Positions 35,530 to 44,207 of a DNA stretch of 44,437 nt are shown one piece after another. Position 1 is the first letter of the stretch. Every line of letters begins with the position of its first letter. Made by a program: the position numbers and the translations under genes. The notes beneath the pieces were generated by a model. That model was not told the origin of the DNA. It ran no database searches and saw nothing but the letters and a program-made list of their open reading frames with translations. Source of the stretch: Clostridia bacterium (lineage in GTDB: Bacteria; Bacillota; Clostridia; UMGS1810); NCBI GenBank assembly GCA_017621495.1, contig JAGATB010000023.1:1-44437 (forward strand). Direction: 5' to 3'.

Positions 35530-36399
35530 ATGAAAAAATTATCTTCACTGTTTATAATAACTGCAGGGATATTCTGGGGATGTATAGGAATATTTGCAAA
35601 TGAGCTTACAGCCATGGGATTTAACTCATTGGAAAGCTCCGCAATACGACTGATATCCTGTGCATTTATATTTATAATTATTAATTTTAAAAAGCTGAAA
35701 ATCAGGCTTAAAGATATGTGGCAGTTCGTACTTATAGGAATTGCCAGCATACTGACAATGAGCATTACATACTTTGAATCAATAAAACATTCATCGCTTT
35801 CTCTGGCATCAATTCTGCTGTATACTGCACCTATGATGGTTACACTGATGTCTGCATTGTTTTACAAGGAAAAGATGACCAAACGAAAAATAATATGTCT
35901 TATGGCGGCTTTTGCAGGCATAGTGATGATATCCGGTCTGGACTCAAGGGTGAATATAAGCACTGTAGGTCTCATTTACGGACTTTTATCCGCATTCTCA
36001 TATGCGCTCTACAGCATCATAGGCAAGCTCATACTGAAAAAATACGAGCCGATAACTGTATCATCCTATGCTTTTATATTTGCTGCCATAGGGGCACTGT
36101 TTATATGTGATATACCCCATATGGCAGAAATCTCTGTAAATACAACCTCACTATGGTACACACTTATCATAATGCTGGGTACCGGAGTAGTATCGGCAGC
36201 TATCCCCTACACCCTATACACACTGGGTCTTAAATATGTACCCGCCGGCAAGGCTTCTATACTGGCATGCGTGGAGCCCCTTACCGCTACCATCATAGGC
36301 ATCTGTTTTTATGGTGACAGATTTGGCATGGTGTCTGCTGTGGGTATTGTTCTTATCATGACTGCTGTTGGTGTGCTATCATTTCCGGTAAGTAAATAG
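35530..36399 (+). CDS. DMT superfamily (EamA) transporter
   Basis: 289 residues with ten hydrophobic segments arranged as two EamA repeats of about 140 residues. The first begins ITAGIFWGCIGIFANEL and the second IYGLLSAFSYALYSIIGK, each ending in a Pro-rich or Glu-containing helix (LYTAPMMVTLMSALFYKE; LACVEPLTATIIGICFYGD). Members export amino acids or other small metabolites; the substrate is unknown. AGGAAAG right after the upstream T run precedes the ATG. It converges on the GH36 gene, with a long palindrome between them. Confidence 0.9.
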   Translation: MKKLSSLFIITAGIFWGCIGIFANELTAMGFNSLESSAIRLISCAFIFIIINFKKLKIRLKDMWQFVLIGIASILTMSITYFESIKHSSLSLASILLYTAPMMVTLMSALFYKEKMTKRKIICLMAAFAGIVMISGLDSRVNISTVGLIYGLLSAFSYALYSIIGKLILKKYEPITVSSYAFIFAAIGALFICDIPHMAEISVNTTSLWYTLIIMLGTGVVSAAIPYTLYTLGLKYVPAGKASILACVEPLTATIIGICFYGDRFGMVSAVGIVLIMTAVGVLSFPVSK

Positions 36400-36424
36400 G
36401 TGTAAATGCGGTGTTTGTTTAAGA

Positions 36425-36471
36425 GATAAATTGAAGTTTATGTGCCTACGGCACATAAACTTCAATTTATC
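36425..36471. terminator. Perfect 22-bp palindrome between convergent genes
   Basis: Two perfectly complementary 22-base arms (36425-36446 and 36450-36471) flank a 3-base loop; the core is GTGCC-TAC-GGCAC. It lies between the stops of the DMT (+) and GH36 (-) genes and most likely acts as a bidirectional terminator. Neither side has a clear T run outside the stem, although the outer stem is AT-rich. Confidence 0.6.
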
Positions 36472-36478
36472 ATATAAT

Positions 36479-38524
36479 TCAGACAAGAGTATTTGCTATT
36501 ATCACAGCACTGTACTTGTCATTTAATCTGATACGCAGTTCGCCGTCACAGCACTGCAAGGTGCAGGCTGATGCCGAGGGATATATAATCCTTGGGTTTT
36601 GCATCGTCACAGGTATAGTAATGGTATCCTCCTCTGCGTTAAGTCTCCATATAGCCATATACATATCCTCATGTGCTCTGTAACCTACACATGCCCACGG
36701 CTTTTCAAAGCTATTTAATCCCAGGGGATAAAATGGTACGAAATCCGGGATTTGACTGCGTAAACTCTTATAACATTCCACGCCGGTTTTTACATCTTCA
36801 AACTGCTCATGGGTCAGCCCGGCAATCTCTCCGCTTAAATGCATACGTGTGAGCATGGCATTTACCATATTGAACCGAGCCTCGTTGGCATCGCCGTTTG
36901 ATTTGGGGTACGACCAGACTGCACCCTGCTCCGGCAGAACAGCAGTTGCGCAATTTGCAGCAATCACCGCAGTGTTTTTGTAATCCTCCTGGTCGCTGAC
37001 GGACTGTATCGAATGTACACCCAGCAGTGCATAATCCATCCTCATACCGCCGCTGGAGCAGTTTTCTATGATAAGCTCCGGGTATCTGTCCATCATTTCT
37101 CCAACCCAACTCACATAGGCACGGTTATGCTGCAGAAGTCCGTCGCCGAAGCTGTCTGAATTGACCTCTGTGCCTGTGCCGCCGTCTATGTTGTAGTCCA
37201 TTTTGATGTAGCCTACCCCGTAATCATTCACCACTCTGTCTATCACAGATGTAGCAAACTCACGTACCTTATGATTTCTGAAATCAAGCTGATATCTGCC
37301 GTGGTCTATGACTCTCTTACCGTGTCTCATAAAGAAGCATTCATCGTCAAATTGATTGACTATGGGACATTTTATACCCATTACTTCTATCTCAAGCCAT
37401 ATACCGGGTATCATACCCTTTGACTTGATATAATCAAATACTTTCTTGATACCGCCGGGGAATCTCCACTCACAGGGCTGCCACTCCCCCACGGTTTCCC
37501 ACCATGTGCCGTCTGCATACCAGCCGGCATCCATGCAATAATACTCTGCTCCTGCCTCGGCAGCCTTGTCGATGACCGGTATCATTTTTTCAGTAGTGGG
37601 ATCTGCCCACAGGCAATTCATGTAGTCATTAAATATCACCGGCAGTCTACCGTCTGCAGGGTTGTGACGGGTAATTAGTCTGCGGTATAACGTCATCTGT
37701 GCAAGTGCAGCATCAAAATCCTCGCCTATGCATACGGCAGCCTTTACAGTCTCAAATTTTTCTCCCGGTTTCAGGCTTTTGTGCCAATGGTTTTCGTTTT
37801 CTGCAGGACCTGACAATTTGAGATACAAAGCATCGGCAATGTCACCAATCTCCCACTGCCATGAACCGTTATTTTCTATCTGCCACATTAATACAGTATT
37901 GGTTTCAAGGTTTTCTGCTGCACCCATAGGCAGATATTCCTTGGCAGACCAGGTACCTGTATTTGTGATATTTATCCTCTTGGTAGAAAAAGAGGTTATC
38001 TTATCAAAACCGAGTTCAGAAAGAGTGTATTTACGCCACGCAAGCTCCCTGACCCATGAATTATGAGGAATATATATTCTCATCTTTTCATTAGCAGTCA
38101 TTTGTGAACCGGCATCTATACCGGTAAATGAAAATGAGCTGACGTATTCTATCTCTGCATTTTCACTAGATATATTCTCTATAACAGCCCATGAACGCAC
38201 AGCGGATATACCGGTGTAGAACTGATAATGAAGCTTAGCTCTAAGGGTATCATTCTCCAAGGTGAATTCAAGCTTCTTGTCATCTTCAATATAATTATGA
38301 GATACATACCTGAGCGTGGTGCTCTCGCTTGTTACCGTATGCTTAGCACCGTGATGGTCGTTCTGATTTTGACCGGTTAACTGAATTTCTATAGCCGTGG
38401 AGTATTTTTTCATACTTTCGTGCGACGTGTACTCGTGATTGAAACAGTTTAGCAGCAAAAGTCTGCCCTCATCCGTTACCTCAAAGGTGAGGTTGAGATT
38501 TTGTTCTGAGAAGTTTAGCAGCAT
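36479..38524 (-). CDS. GH36 alpha-galactosidase
   Basis: 681 residues, no signal peptide, so cytoplasmic. An N-terminal beta-supersandwich domain precedes the catalytic barrel. YCMDAGWYADGTWW, PGIWLEIE, the nucleophile Asp in YIKMDYN (near residue 441) and the acid/base Asp in ENCSSGGMRMD (near residue 493) are the GH36 landmarks. It removes alpha-linked galactose from oligosaccharides. The start at 38524 follows GGAG by nine bases; upstream in-frame ATGs lack such a site. It is the last gene of the leftward sugar operon, separated from the aldolase gene by an 83-base gap that holds a REP-like palindrome. Confidence 0.93.
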   Translation of the reverse strand: MLLNFSEQNLNLTFEVTDEGRLLLLNCFNHEYTSHESMKKYSTAIEIQLTGQNQNDHHGAKHTVTSESTTLRYVSHNYIEDDKKLEFTLENDTLRAKLHYQFYTGISAVRSWAVIENISSENAEIEYVSSFSFTGIDAGSQMTANEKMRIYIPHNSWVRELAWRKYTLSELGFDKITSFSTKRINITNTGTWSAKEYLPMGAAENLETNTVLMWQIENNGSWQWEIGDIADALYLKLSGPAENENHWHKSLKPGEKFETVKAAVCIGEDFDAALAQMTLYRRLITRHNPADGRLPVIFNDYMNCLWADPTTEKMIPVIDKAAEAGAEYYCMDAGWYADGTWWETVGEWQPCEWRFPGGIKKVFDYIKSKGMIPGIWLEIEVMGIKCPIVNQFDDECFFMRHGKRVIDHGRYQLDFRNHKVREFATSVIDRVVNDYGVGYIKMDYNIDGGTGTEVNSDSFGDGLLQHNRAYVSWVGEMMDRYPELIIENCSSGGMRMDYALLGVHSIQSVSDQEDYKNTAVIAANCATAVLPEQGAVWSYPKSNGDANEARFNMVNAMLTRMHLSGEIAGLTHEQFEDVKTGVECYKSLRSQIPDFVPFYPLGLNSFEKPWACVGYRAHEDMYMAIWRLNAEEDTITIPVTMQNPRIIYPSASACTLQCCDGELRIRLNDKYSAVIIANTLV

Positions 38525-38550
38525 TTTAGGAATCTCCTTTCTGTAATTTC

Positions 38551-38570
38551 GGAATGCATAAATGCATTCC
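38551..38570. repeat. REP-like palindrome in the aldolase-GH36 gap
   Basis: GGAATGCAT and ATGCATTCC are perfect inverted arms around AA, followed by CTAC. The outer frame GGAA...TTCCCTAC is shared with the hairpin inside the two 171-bp repeats, suggesting one family of small palindromic units. Confidence 0.55.
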
Positions 38571-38607
38571 CTACACAAAATATTTGGGTTGATGCGGTAA
38601 CAGAAAC

Positions 38608-39432
38608 CTACTTACAAAAGATATTTATGGCTTTGGTTACATCTGCCTTCATAACGGACACTGCATCATTTACGGCGTCATGGAACTGAGAATAGCTCTT
38701 GCCGGATATAGCTTCTGCAGCTGCTTTTGCCATATAGGTGTAGTAGTTTATCTTGCGTATACCGCGCTGTATTACCTCCCTGTAATCCTCCGGGCTGACA
38801 CCGCTGCCGCCGTGCATTACCATAGGTACATCTATCATTGATTTGATTTTGCTGACACGTTCAAAATCCAGCTTTGGCTCGGTAAGATACATACCATGAG
38901 CCGTGCCGAAAGCGCACGCAAGGGCATCTATGCCGGTTTCCTTTACAAACCAAAGAGCTGTATCCGGGTCGGTGTAAATGCTTTCTCCGGCTTCGGAGCA
39001 TCCCTCTCTGGCACCCATTGAGCCGACCTCGGCTTCAACGGATGCGCCGTACCTCGATGCAAGCTCCACTGCAATGCAGGTATTGGCATAGTTTTCTTTA
39101 ATATCCAGAGCAGATCCGTCATACATAACCGAAGTGAAACCAAGCTCCAATCCACAGCTTATATAATCAAGGTCGGTACCGTGGTCGAGATGGACGCACA
39201 CGGGTACACTCGCCCTTTCTGCCATAAAGAGCATTATGGGGGCTATCTCCTCCATCTTACAAAGACCCATTTCCTCATGAACCTGAGCATGCATTATTAT
39301 AACCGGGCATTTGCGCTCCTCTGCGGCAGATATAACAGCCTGCATACTCTCAAAATTTGGTGTATTAAACGAGCCTATGGCGCAGTTCTTCGCCTCGGCA
39401 ATCTTTAAAATTTCTTTTAAGCTTACTAACAT
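38608..39432 (-). CDS. Class II (zinc) ketose-bisphosphate/ketose-phosphate aldolase
   Basis: 274 residues of the FbaA/GatY/KbaY family. The N-terminus LVSLKEILKIAEAKNCAIGS is typical. VCVHLDHGTD provides the catalytic Asp and a zinc His, EAEVGSMG and CAFGTAHGMY a further Glu and zinc His, and VMHGGSGVS the last zinc His and phosphate loop. It would cleave a ketose phosphate to DHAP and an aldehyde. Which ketose is not decided by sequence. The ATG overlaps the stop of the epimerase gene by seven bases, with GGAGG ahead, so expression is coupled to the isomerase and kinase genes. Confidence 0.9.
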   Translation of the reverse strand: MLVSLKEILKIAEAKNCAIGSFNTPNFESMQAVISAAEERKCPVIIMHAQVHEEMGLCKMEEIAPIMLFMAERASVPVCVHLDHGTDLDYISCGLELGFTSVMYDGSALDIKENYANTCIAVELASRYGASVEAEVGSMGAREGCSEAGESIYTDPDTALWFVKETGIDALACAFGTAHGMYLTEPKLDFERVSKIKSMIDVPMVMHGGSGVSPEDYREVIQRGIRKINYYTYMAKAAAEAISGKSYSQFHDAVNDAVSVMKADVTKAINIFCK

Positions 39433-40400
39433 TTATTATCCTCCGTAAATTCAAATGTGAGGTGATATACCTCCGTCTCGCCGGGTTTCAGAATCTTGAG
39501 CTCACCGCGCTCACGCATTACGTTCCTGCCGTCGGGTGTACAGTTACCCGGCTCAAGTCCGAGCACATATTCATGCTCACCCATCATCTTCCACTCGGTA
39601 AAGTATTTAAGTTCATCGGCATTAAATCTCATATTGAGCCCCTTGCCCGTATCGGGGTTTTTTATAGACACACAGGTATCACCGACTAATTTGTGATAAT
39701 AGCATCTCTCTACATAGTCACTCTGTGGTTTCTCCATGTTAAGGCAATTGGCTATATCCTCTTCTGCGTGAGCGTCTCTGGATGTAACCTCCAAACTCGG
39801 AACCGTAACCAGGGAATTCTCTGTGAGAAGCGGGTATCCCATATTGCAGTGATATAATACCTCAAGGGGACTGTCCTTTGAACCTATGTTTTTGATAGTA
39901 TCTTTCATATAAATAACGTTTTCGTTTATTGGGCAGATATACTCTCTCTCCAATATCAGCTGATGAGCAAACAGTGAGGCATCCCTTATAACAACCTTAA
40001 CATATATTTTGTCATCATCTATCCAATGAGATGCATTCTCACAGGGAGTGTTTGATATGCTGCCGTGAAGTCCAAGCTCCTCACCGTCGTCTACACAAGG
40101 ACTGCCTACGGCAGTAAGTCCGCAGGTGGTTAAAAAGCCTGCTGTAAATGACTTAAGAAACCCTACACCCTTGCTGTCATAATACTGGGGTGATACATAA
40201 CCGCAGGGTGCTATATAGGCATAATTGCTGCCCTTAAGCCACAATGTGGGGATATCTGCGCATCTGTCCAAAGATACTTCAAATTCAAGTCCCTTTGCAT
40301 TGCGTACTCTATACATACGCATACCGTCACCCTTGCCGCCTGTAAGGCGATATTCCTGTACTCCGTAAATCTGCATTTCATGTCCTACATATTTTTTCAT
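39426..40400 (-). CDS. DUF4432-type aldose epimerase-like protein
   Basis: 324 residues with the beta-sandwich fold of galactose mutarotases. Motifs typical of the DUF4432 group are FEVSLDRCADIP near the start, GYVSPQYYD, GLHGSISNTPC and the Glu-containing VLGLEPGN near the C-terminus. It likely equilibrates the anomers of the aldose fed to the isomerase, but no member-specific activity can be claimed. The ATG at 40400 follows AAGGG; longer in-frame starts reach into the upstream kinase gene and are rejected. It overlaps the aldolase gene by seven bases. Confidence 0.8.
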   Translation of the reverse strand: MKKYVGHEMQIYGVQEYRLTGGKGDGMRMYRVRNAKGLEFEVSLDRCADIPTLWLKGSNYAYIAPCGYVSPQYYDSKGVGFLKSFTAGFLTTCGLTAVGSPCVDDGEELGLHGSISNTPCENASHWIDDDKIYVKVVIRDASLFAHQLILEREYICPINENVIYMKDTIKNIGSKDSPLEVLYHCNMGYPLLTENSLVTVPSLEVTSRDAHAEEDIANCLNMEKPQSDYVERCYYHKLVGDTCVSIKNPDTGKGLNMRFNADELKYFTEWKMMGEHEYVLGLEPGNCTPDGRNVMRERGELKILKPGETEVYHLTFEFTEDNKC

Positions 40401-40413
40401 ACTAACACCCTTT

Positions 40414-41856
40414 CTACACAAGAGGACGCACTGCATCATAGAGCTTTTCATACCTCTTGTATACTTCCATATGTTTTTTATTCATTTTTTCCTGAGGATA
40501 GTATGTTTTCTTCTCTTTAACCATTACATTTGCGGCATGGTGTATGTCCTTAAAAGCGCCAACTGCTACACCTGTGAGCATAATGGTACCGGCAGATCCC
40601 ACCTCCGGTGCATCAAGTGCGGTAATAGGCACGCCAAGGATATTCGCCTTCATCTGCAGCCACACAGGAGATGAAGCTCCGCCTCCCGTTGCATACAAGC
40701 GTTTAGGTTCTATCCCTGCAGTCTTTAAATGATTGAGATTAAGGAGCATTTCGTATGTAACACCCTCCATAACTGCCTTGTACATATCTGCCTTGGTGGT
40801 CTCCAGTGTCACTCCAACAAATGCCGCTTTGGAGAATGAATCCATGTATGGATTTGCCGCTCCTGCAAAATGCGGCAGCACTAATATATCACCCGGAGTA
40901 TTATCAATCAAATCTCCAAGCTCTTCGTAGCTCATACCGTCTCCGAAATTATCCCTGAACCACTTAACTGCGGCACCGCCGGTAAAGGAAAGTGCATAGC
41001 AAACATACTTACCCTTCTCTATATATGGTACCACAGAATAGCAATCATTGTAAAGCTCCTTTTGTGTAGGGATGGTATCAAATACCGGGGTAACACATTC
41101 TACGGTACCTGTACCGTCTACTGCCGTACCTGCTTCAAATACCCCTGCACCGGTGGCAGAAGCCACCTGGTCATGACAGCCGTTTACTATGATGGTACCT
41201 TTAAGTCCGGTCTCAGCTTCAAGATATGGTCTTATCCTACCGGCAGGCGTACCGGAGGGCACAGGATGCGACAGCTTGCTCATTTCTATACCGGCAAAGT
41301 TAAATAGCTCCCTGCTCCATGTATATGACCTGATATCAAAACCCATGGTACGTGCCGCCAGAGAATAGTCTATCTGATTATTACCGGTAAGCATATACAC
41401 TATATAGTCCTCAAAGAGAAGGATTTTTTCTGTTTTTTGGTAAATTTCATTTTTGTGCTTTTTTATCCACATGATTTTGGGCAGACTGTACATAGCATGA
41501 GGCTTAACGCCGGCAATGCTCATGACGAGCTCATCGTCAAATTCCGCCGCTTCCTCTGTACCTCTGGGGTCTGTATACAGCATTGATGGGAAAAGCACAT
41601 TATCGTCTGCATCGAGCATTACAAAGGTTTCGCCAAATGTTGTGACACCTATTGCATCTATATTTCCCACTGCTGCTGCAGTCTCCTTAATAAGAGTCCG
41701 GACACCGTCCCATATGGCAGATGCGTCTATCTCATGTTCACCGGTTGTTCTGCTTACTTCATACTCTACGTATGATTTATGCAGAAAATCTCCCTTTTCG
41801 TTATAAACAGTAAGTTTACAGCCTGTTGTTCCTACGTCTATTCCTCCAAGCTTCAT
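40414..41856 (-). CDS. FGGY family carbohydrate kinase
   Basis: 480 residues, the usual length. The phosphate-1 motif GGIDVGTTGCKLTVY opens the protein; the conserved GCHDQVASATGAG lies mid-protein and the ATP-binding ATGGGASSPVWLQMKANILGVP toward the C-terminus. The family phosphorylates ketoses or polyols (for example L-fuculose, L-rhamnulose, D-xylulose, glycerol). Placed between an isomerase and a DHAP-forming aldolase, it most simply makes a ketose 1-phosphate. The ATG at 41856 follows an AGGGTGA site that overlaps the isomerase stop; a GTG at 41865 is possible but less well placed. Confidence 0.92.
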   Translation of the reverse strand: MKLGGIDVGTTGCKLTVYNEKGDFLHKSYVEYEVSRTTGEHEIDASAIWDGVRTLIKETAAAVGNIDAIGVTTFGETFVMLDADDNVLFPSMLYTDPRGTEEAAEFDDELVMSIAGVKPHAMYSLPKIMWIKKHKNEIYQKTEKILLFEDYIVYMLTGNNQIDYSLAARTMGFDIRSYTWSRELFNFAGIEMSKLSHPVPSGTPAGRIRPYLEAETGLKGTIIVNGCHDQVASATGAGVFEAGTAVDGTGTVECVTPVFDTIPTQKELYNDCYSVVPYIEKGKYVCYALSFTGGAAVKWFRDNFGDGMSYEELGDLIDNTPGDILVLPHFAGAANPYMDSFSKAAFVGVTLETTKADMYKAVMEGVTYEMLLNLNHLKTAGIEPKRLYATGGGASSPVWLQMKANILGVPITALDAPEVGSAGTIMLTGVAVGAFKDIHHAANVMVKEKKTYYPQEKMNKKHMEVYKRYEKLYDAVRPLV

Positions 41857-41861
41857 GGCGG

Positions 41862-43259
41862 TCACCCTATGTTTATAATGTCATAGCCCAGGTATTCAAA
41901 TGCAGATTTAAGTATCTGTGCCATATGACCCTTACCAACTGCGGTATGATGACGGAAGCCTGCCTTTGCCATGGTGATGAGCTTGGGCTGGAGATTGTCT
42001 ATCTCTGCTACACCGCCGCAGCCGAAGAATGCATCCTCTATAGGCTCACCGGTAAATCGACCCTCGTCCACATAGAATGTGAGCTTACCGTCCTCGGTCT
42101 TACAGTTGGAGAATGTCATATCAAAGGCGGCAATCCTGCCCTCGTTACTGCCCCATCCGCATCCCGGGCACCCTTTGGCAAACATCTTGTGGTCTGTTAC
42201 CTTGCCCTTAGTCTCCATAAGACCCTGAGCAGTGGAACCGCAGTGAAAAAGGATGACCTTGTTTTTGTCATCACCGTAGTTGTTGTTCCAGTCCAGGCAT
42301 GCTGTGGGCTCCCCGGAAGCAAGCTGCATTGAATACATGTTCACAGCAGAGCAAAGGTCAATCTCGCAGGAAGCCACGATTCCTCTGTCATTTAATTCTG
42401 AAAGGAGTACGCAAGGCGCTATACCCAGTACAGTCTGCATTTCCTCCCAGCATCTTAGTGCTATGGCATCAAGCTGATATTCTTCTATGAAATCATCTAT
42501 AACCACAGACACCTTTGCAAGGGTATTCATCTTATCATCAGGAACCATGCTGAAATCTGTATACGCCTTAAGGTACTCTTTCCTTTCAAGCACCTTCAAG
42601 TCATCGTCTCCATAATTATCCACACGATAAAACAGCTCCGACAGGTCATAGCAGTCTACGGTGATACCGTACTTTTGAAGGGTAATCTCATCATAACGAA
42701 CTGTTTTGAACTTAGTGGTTCTGGCACCGATTACACCTATGGTAAACTTTTTCATACCGTTTACAACTCTGCATATGGCTGCAAAATCACTTAAATTCTT
42801 TTTAAATTCGTCACTTAACGGGTGAACCACATGAGGCTCCATAACAGTAAATTTGAGCCCGTACTGATGAAATACATCACATATCGAGAATTTACCGCAA
42901 TATGAGTCACGGCGATGTTCAAAGTCCATTTTACCGATTTCATCGGGATAAGCTTGGATCAGAATCGGAGCTTTGCATTCCTCTAGAGCCGCAATAGCAC
43001 CGTTTTCGTCACCAAAATTAGGCAGACTTAGGATTACTCCGTCATACTCACCCTCGTGCTCCTTGAGCCATTTGGCATAAATCTGACCCTCTCTCTTGGT
43101 CTCCACAGCACCGTAACGTGTGAGAGATGCATCCGGGATTATGTAGTCAAAGCCTGCATCCGATACAGCACGAATCATCTCTTCTCTGGCACCGGCAATC
43201 AGAGTCTCCGGAAAGAATCCTCTATTACCGAAATAAAGTGCAAATGTCTGCTTTTTCAT
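41862..43259 (-). CDS. L-fucose/L-arabinose isomerase family protein
   Basis: 465 residues, shorter than classical FucI (about 590) but normal for the broader family. The core motifs are ALRCWEEMQ, VASCEIDLCSAVNMYSMQLASG and VILFHCGSTAQGL, containing the Glu, Asp and His that bind Mn2+ in these isomerases. It would convert an aldose to a ketose as the first step for the kinase and aldolase downstream. Family members act on fucose, arabinose, galactose or modified hexoses, so I give no substrate. GAGGTG precedes the ATG. It is the first gene of the operon and is divergent from the PocR-AraC regulator. Confidence 0.85.
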   Translation of the reverse strand: MKKQTFALYFGNRGFFPETLIAGAREEMIRAVSDAGFDYIIPDASLTRYGAVETKREGQIYAKWLKEHEGEYDGVILSLPNFGDENGAIAALEECKAPILIQAYPDEIGKMDFEHRRDSYCGKFSICDVFHQYGLKFTVMEPHVVHPLSDEFKKNLSDFAAICRVVNGMKKFTIGVIGARTTKFKTVRYDEITLQKYGITVDCYDLSELFYRVDNYGDDDLKVLERKEYLKAYTDFSMVPDDKMNTLAKVSVVIDDFIEEYQLDAIALRCWEEMQTVLGIAPCVLLSELNDRGIVASCEIDLCSAVNMYSMQLASGEPTACLDWNNNYGDDKNKVILFHCGSTAQGLMETKGKVTDHKMFAKGCPGCGWGSNEGRIAAFDMTFSNCKTEDGKLTFYVDEGRFTGEPIEDAFFGCGGVAEIDNLQPKLITMAKAGFRHHTAVGKGHMAQILKSAFEYLGYDIINIG

Positions 43260-43290
43260 AATAAATCACCTCATAAATTTATTTTATATC

Positions 43291-43318
43291 TTGATTATAT
43301 AATTTTTTATGATATAAT
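43291..43318 (+). promoter_or_regulatory. Promoter of the PocR-AraC regulator gene
   Basis: TTGATT and TATAAT with a 16-base spacer, about 55 bases before the ATG, inside the 114-base divergent gap. The leftward promoter of the isomerase operon must overlap this AT-rich region but is not clear enough to place. Confidence 0.55.
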
Positions 43319-43373
43319 TATAGTAATATACGTTTGAAAAATTGTAAATTTGTACGGAAGTTGGGATAAATTT

Positions 43374-44207
43374 ATGGAACTTAAAATTAACTTTGAGAAG
43401 CTTACCGAATTGATGCAGGCTTTCTATATAATTACCGGGATAAAGACTGTAATATTTGATAAAAGCAGAAATCTGATATGCTCCTACCCCGACTACTGCG
43501 GAGACTGTGCATTTTGCAGTATGATGAAGCAAAATCCGATTACAGCAGAGAAATGTGCCAAGGATGATATACGTTCCTTTAATGAATGTAAGAAGAAGGG
43601 CAGCCTGATTATATACACCTGCCATGCAGGACTTGTGGAGGGCTGTGCACCATTGAGGTACAACGGTGAAATCATAGCCTACATAATGTTCGGACAGATA
43701 TCGGATTTGCCCTCCGGGGAGGTACTTATGCAAAATGTGTCCGCTGTCTGTAAAGAAAATAACCTTGATGAGAGCAAATTTACAGAAGCGGCAAAAGATA
43801 TAAAAATAAAAACCTATGAGGATATAATGTCTGCGGCAAAAATATTTGAGGCATGTATAAGCTATATCATACTAAATGAAATGCTCATACCGGAGCATGA
43901 CAAAATCATAATGGAAAGTGAAAAATACATATCCGATAACACTGACACCGTAACCGTAAAGTCTCTTTATACCCATCTTAATATCAGCCGTACGGCACTG
44001 TATGAGACCTTCAAAGAGCAAACAGGACTGGGAGTAACAGAATTCATAAGAAACAAGCAATTTGAAAAGGCAAAACAGCTTCTGAAGGAAACTGCTTTGC
44101 CTGTAAGTGATATTGCAGCTAAGTGCGGATTTAATGATTATAATTATTTTAGCCGTGTATTTAAAAAAAGATTCGGACTTTCTCCCAAAGCATTGAGAAA
44201 GTCTTAG
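43374..44207 (+). CDS. AraC family regulator with PocR sensor domain
   Basis: 277 residues. The N-terminal PocR domain (about 1-165) is Cys-rich: CGDCAFCSMMKQNP, EKCAKDD, TCHAGLVEGCAPL and a GEIIAYIMFGQ segment. The C-terminal AraC helix-turn-helix (about 180-277) has VKSLYTHLNISRTALYETFK and the signature IAAKCGFNDYNYFSRVFKKR. PocR domains bind small organic ligands in the cytoplasm. It is transcribed away from the isomerase operon and most likely activates it. The ATG at 43374 is preceded only by a weak GGGA; an in-frame ATG at 43350 is an alternative. Nothing clear follows before the window end. Confidence 0.9.
   Translation: MELKINFEKLTELMQAFYIITGIKTVIFDKSRNLICSYPDYCGDCAFCSMMKQNPITAEKCAKDDIRSFNECKKKGSLIIYTCHAGLVEGCAPLRYNGEIIAYIMFGQISDLPSGEVLMQNVSAVCKENNLDESKFTEAAKDIKIKTYEDIMSAAKIFEACISYIILNEMLIPEHDKIIMESEKYISDNTDTVTVKSLYTHLNISRTALYETFKEQTGLGVTEFIRNKQFEKAKQLLKETALPVSDIAAKCGFNDYNYFSRVFKKRFGLSPKALRKS

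Noticed and set aside
41826..42332. Plus-strand frame of 168 codons opposite the isomerase
   Set aside because: Antisense shadow of a clear enzyme gene; no ribosome binding site or family features.
36479..43259. Sulfoquinovose or L-fucose pathway as a firm name for the sugar operon
   Set aside because: No sulfoquinovosidase and no FucA-type aldolase are present, and the isomerase family covers many substrates. Only a general route is supported.
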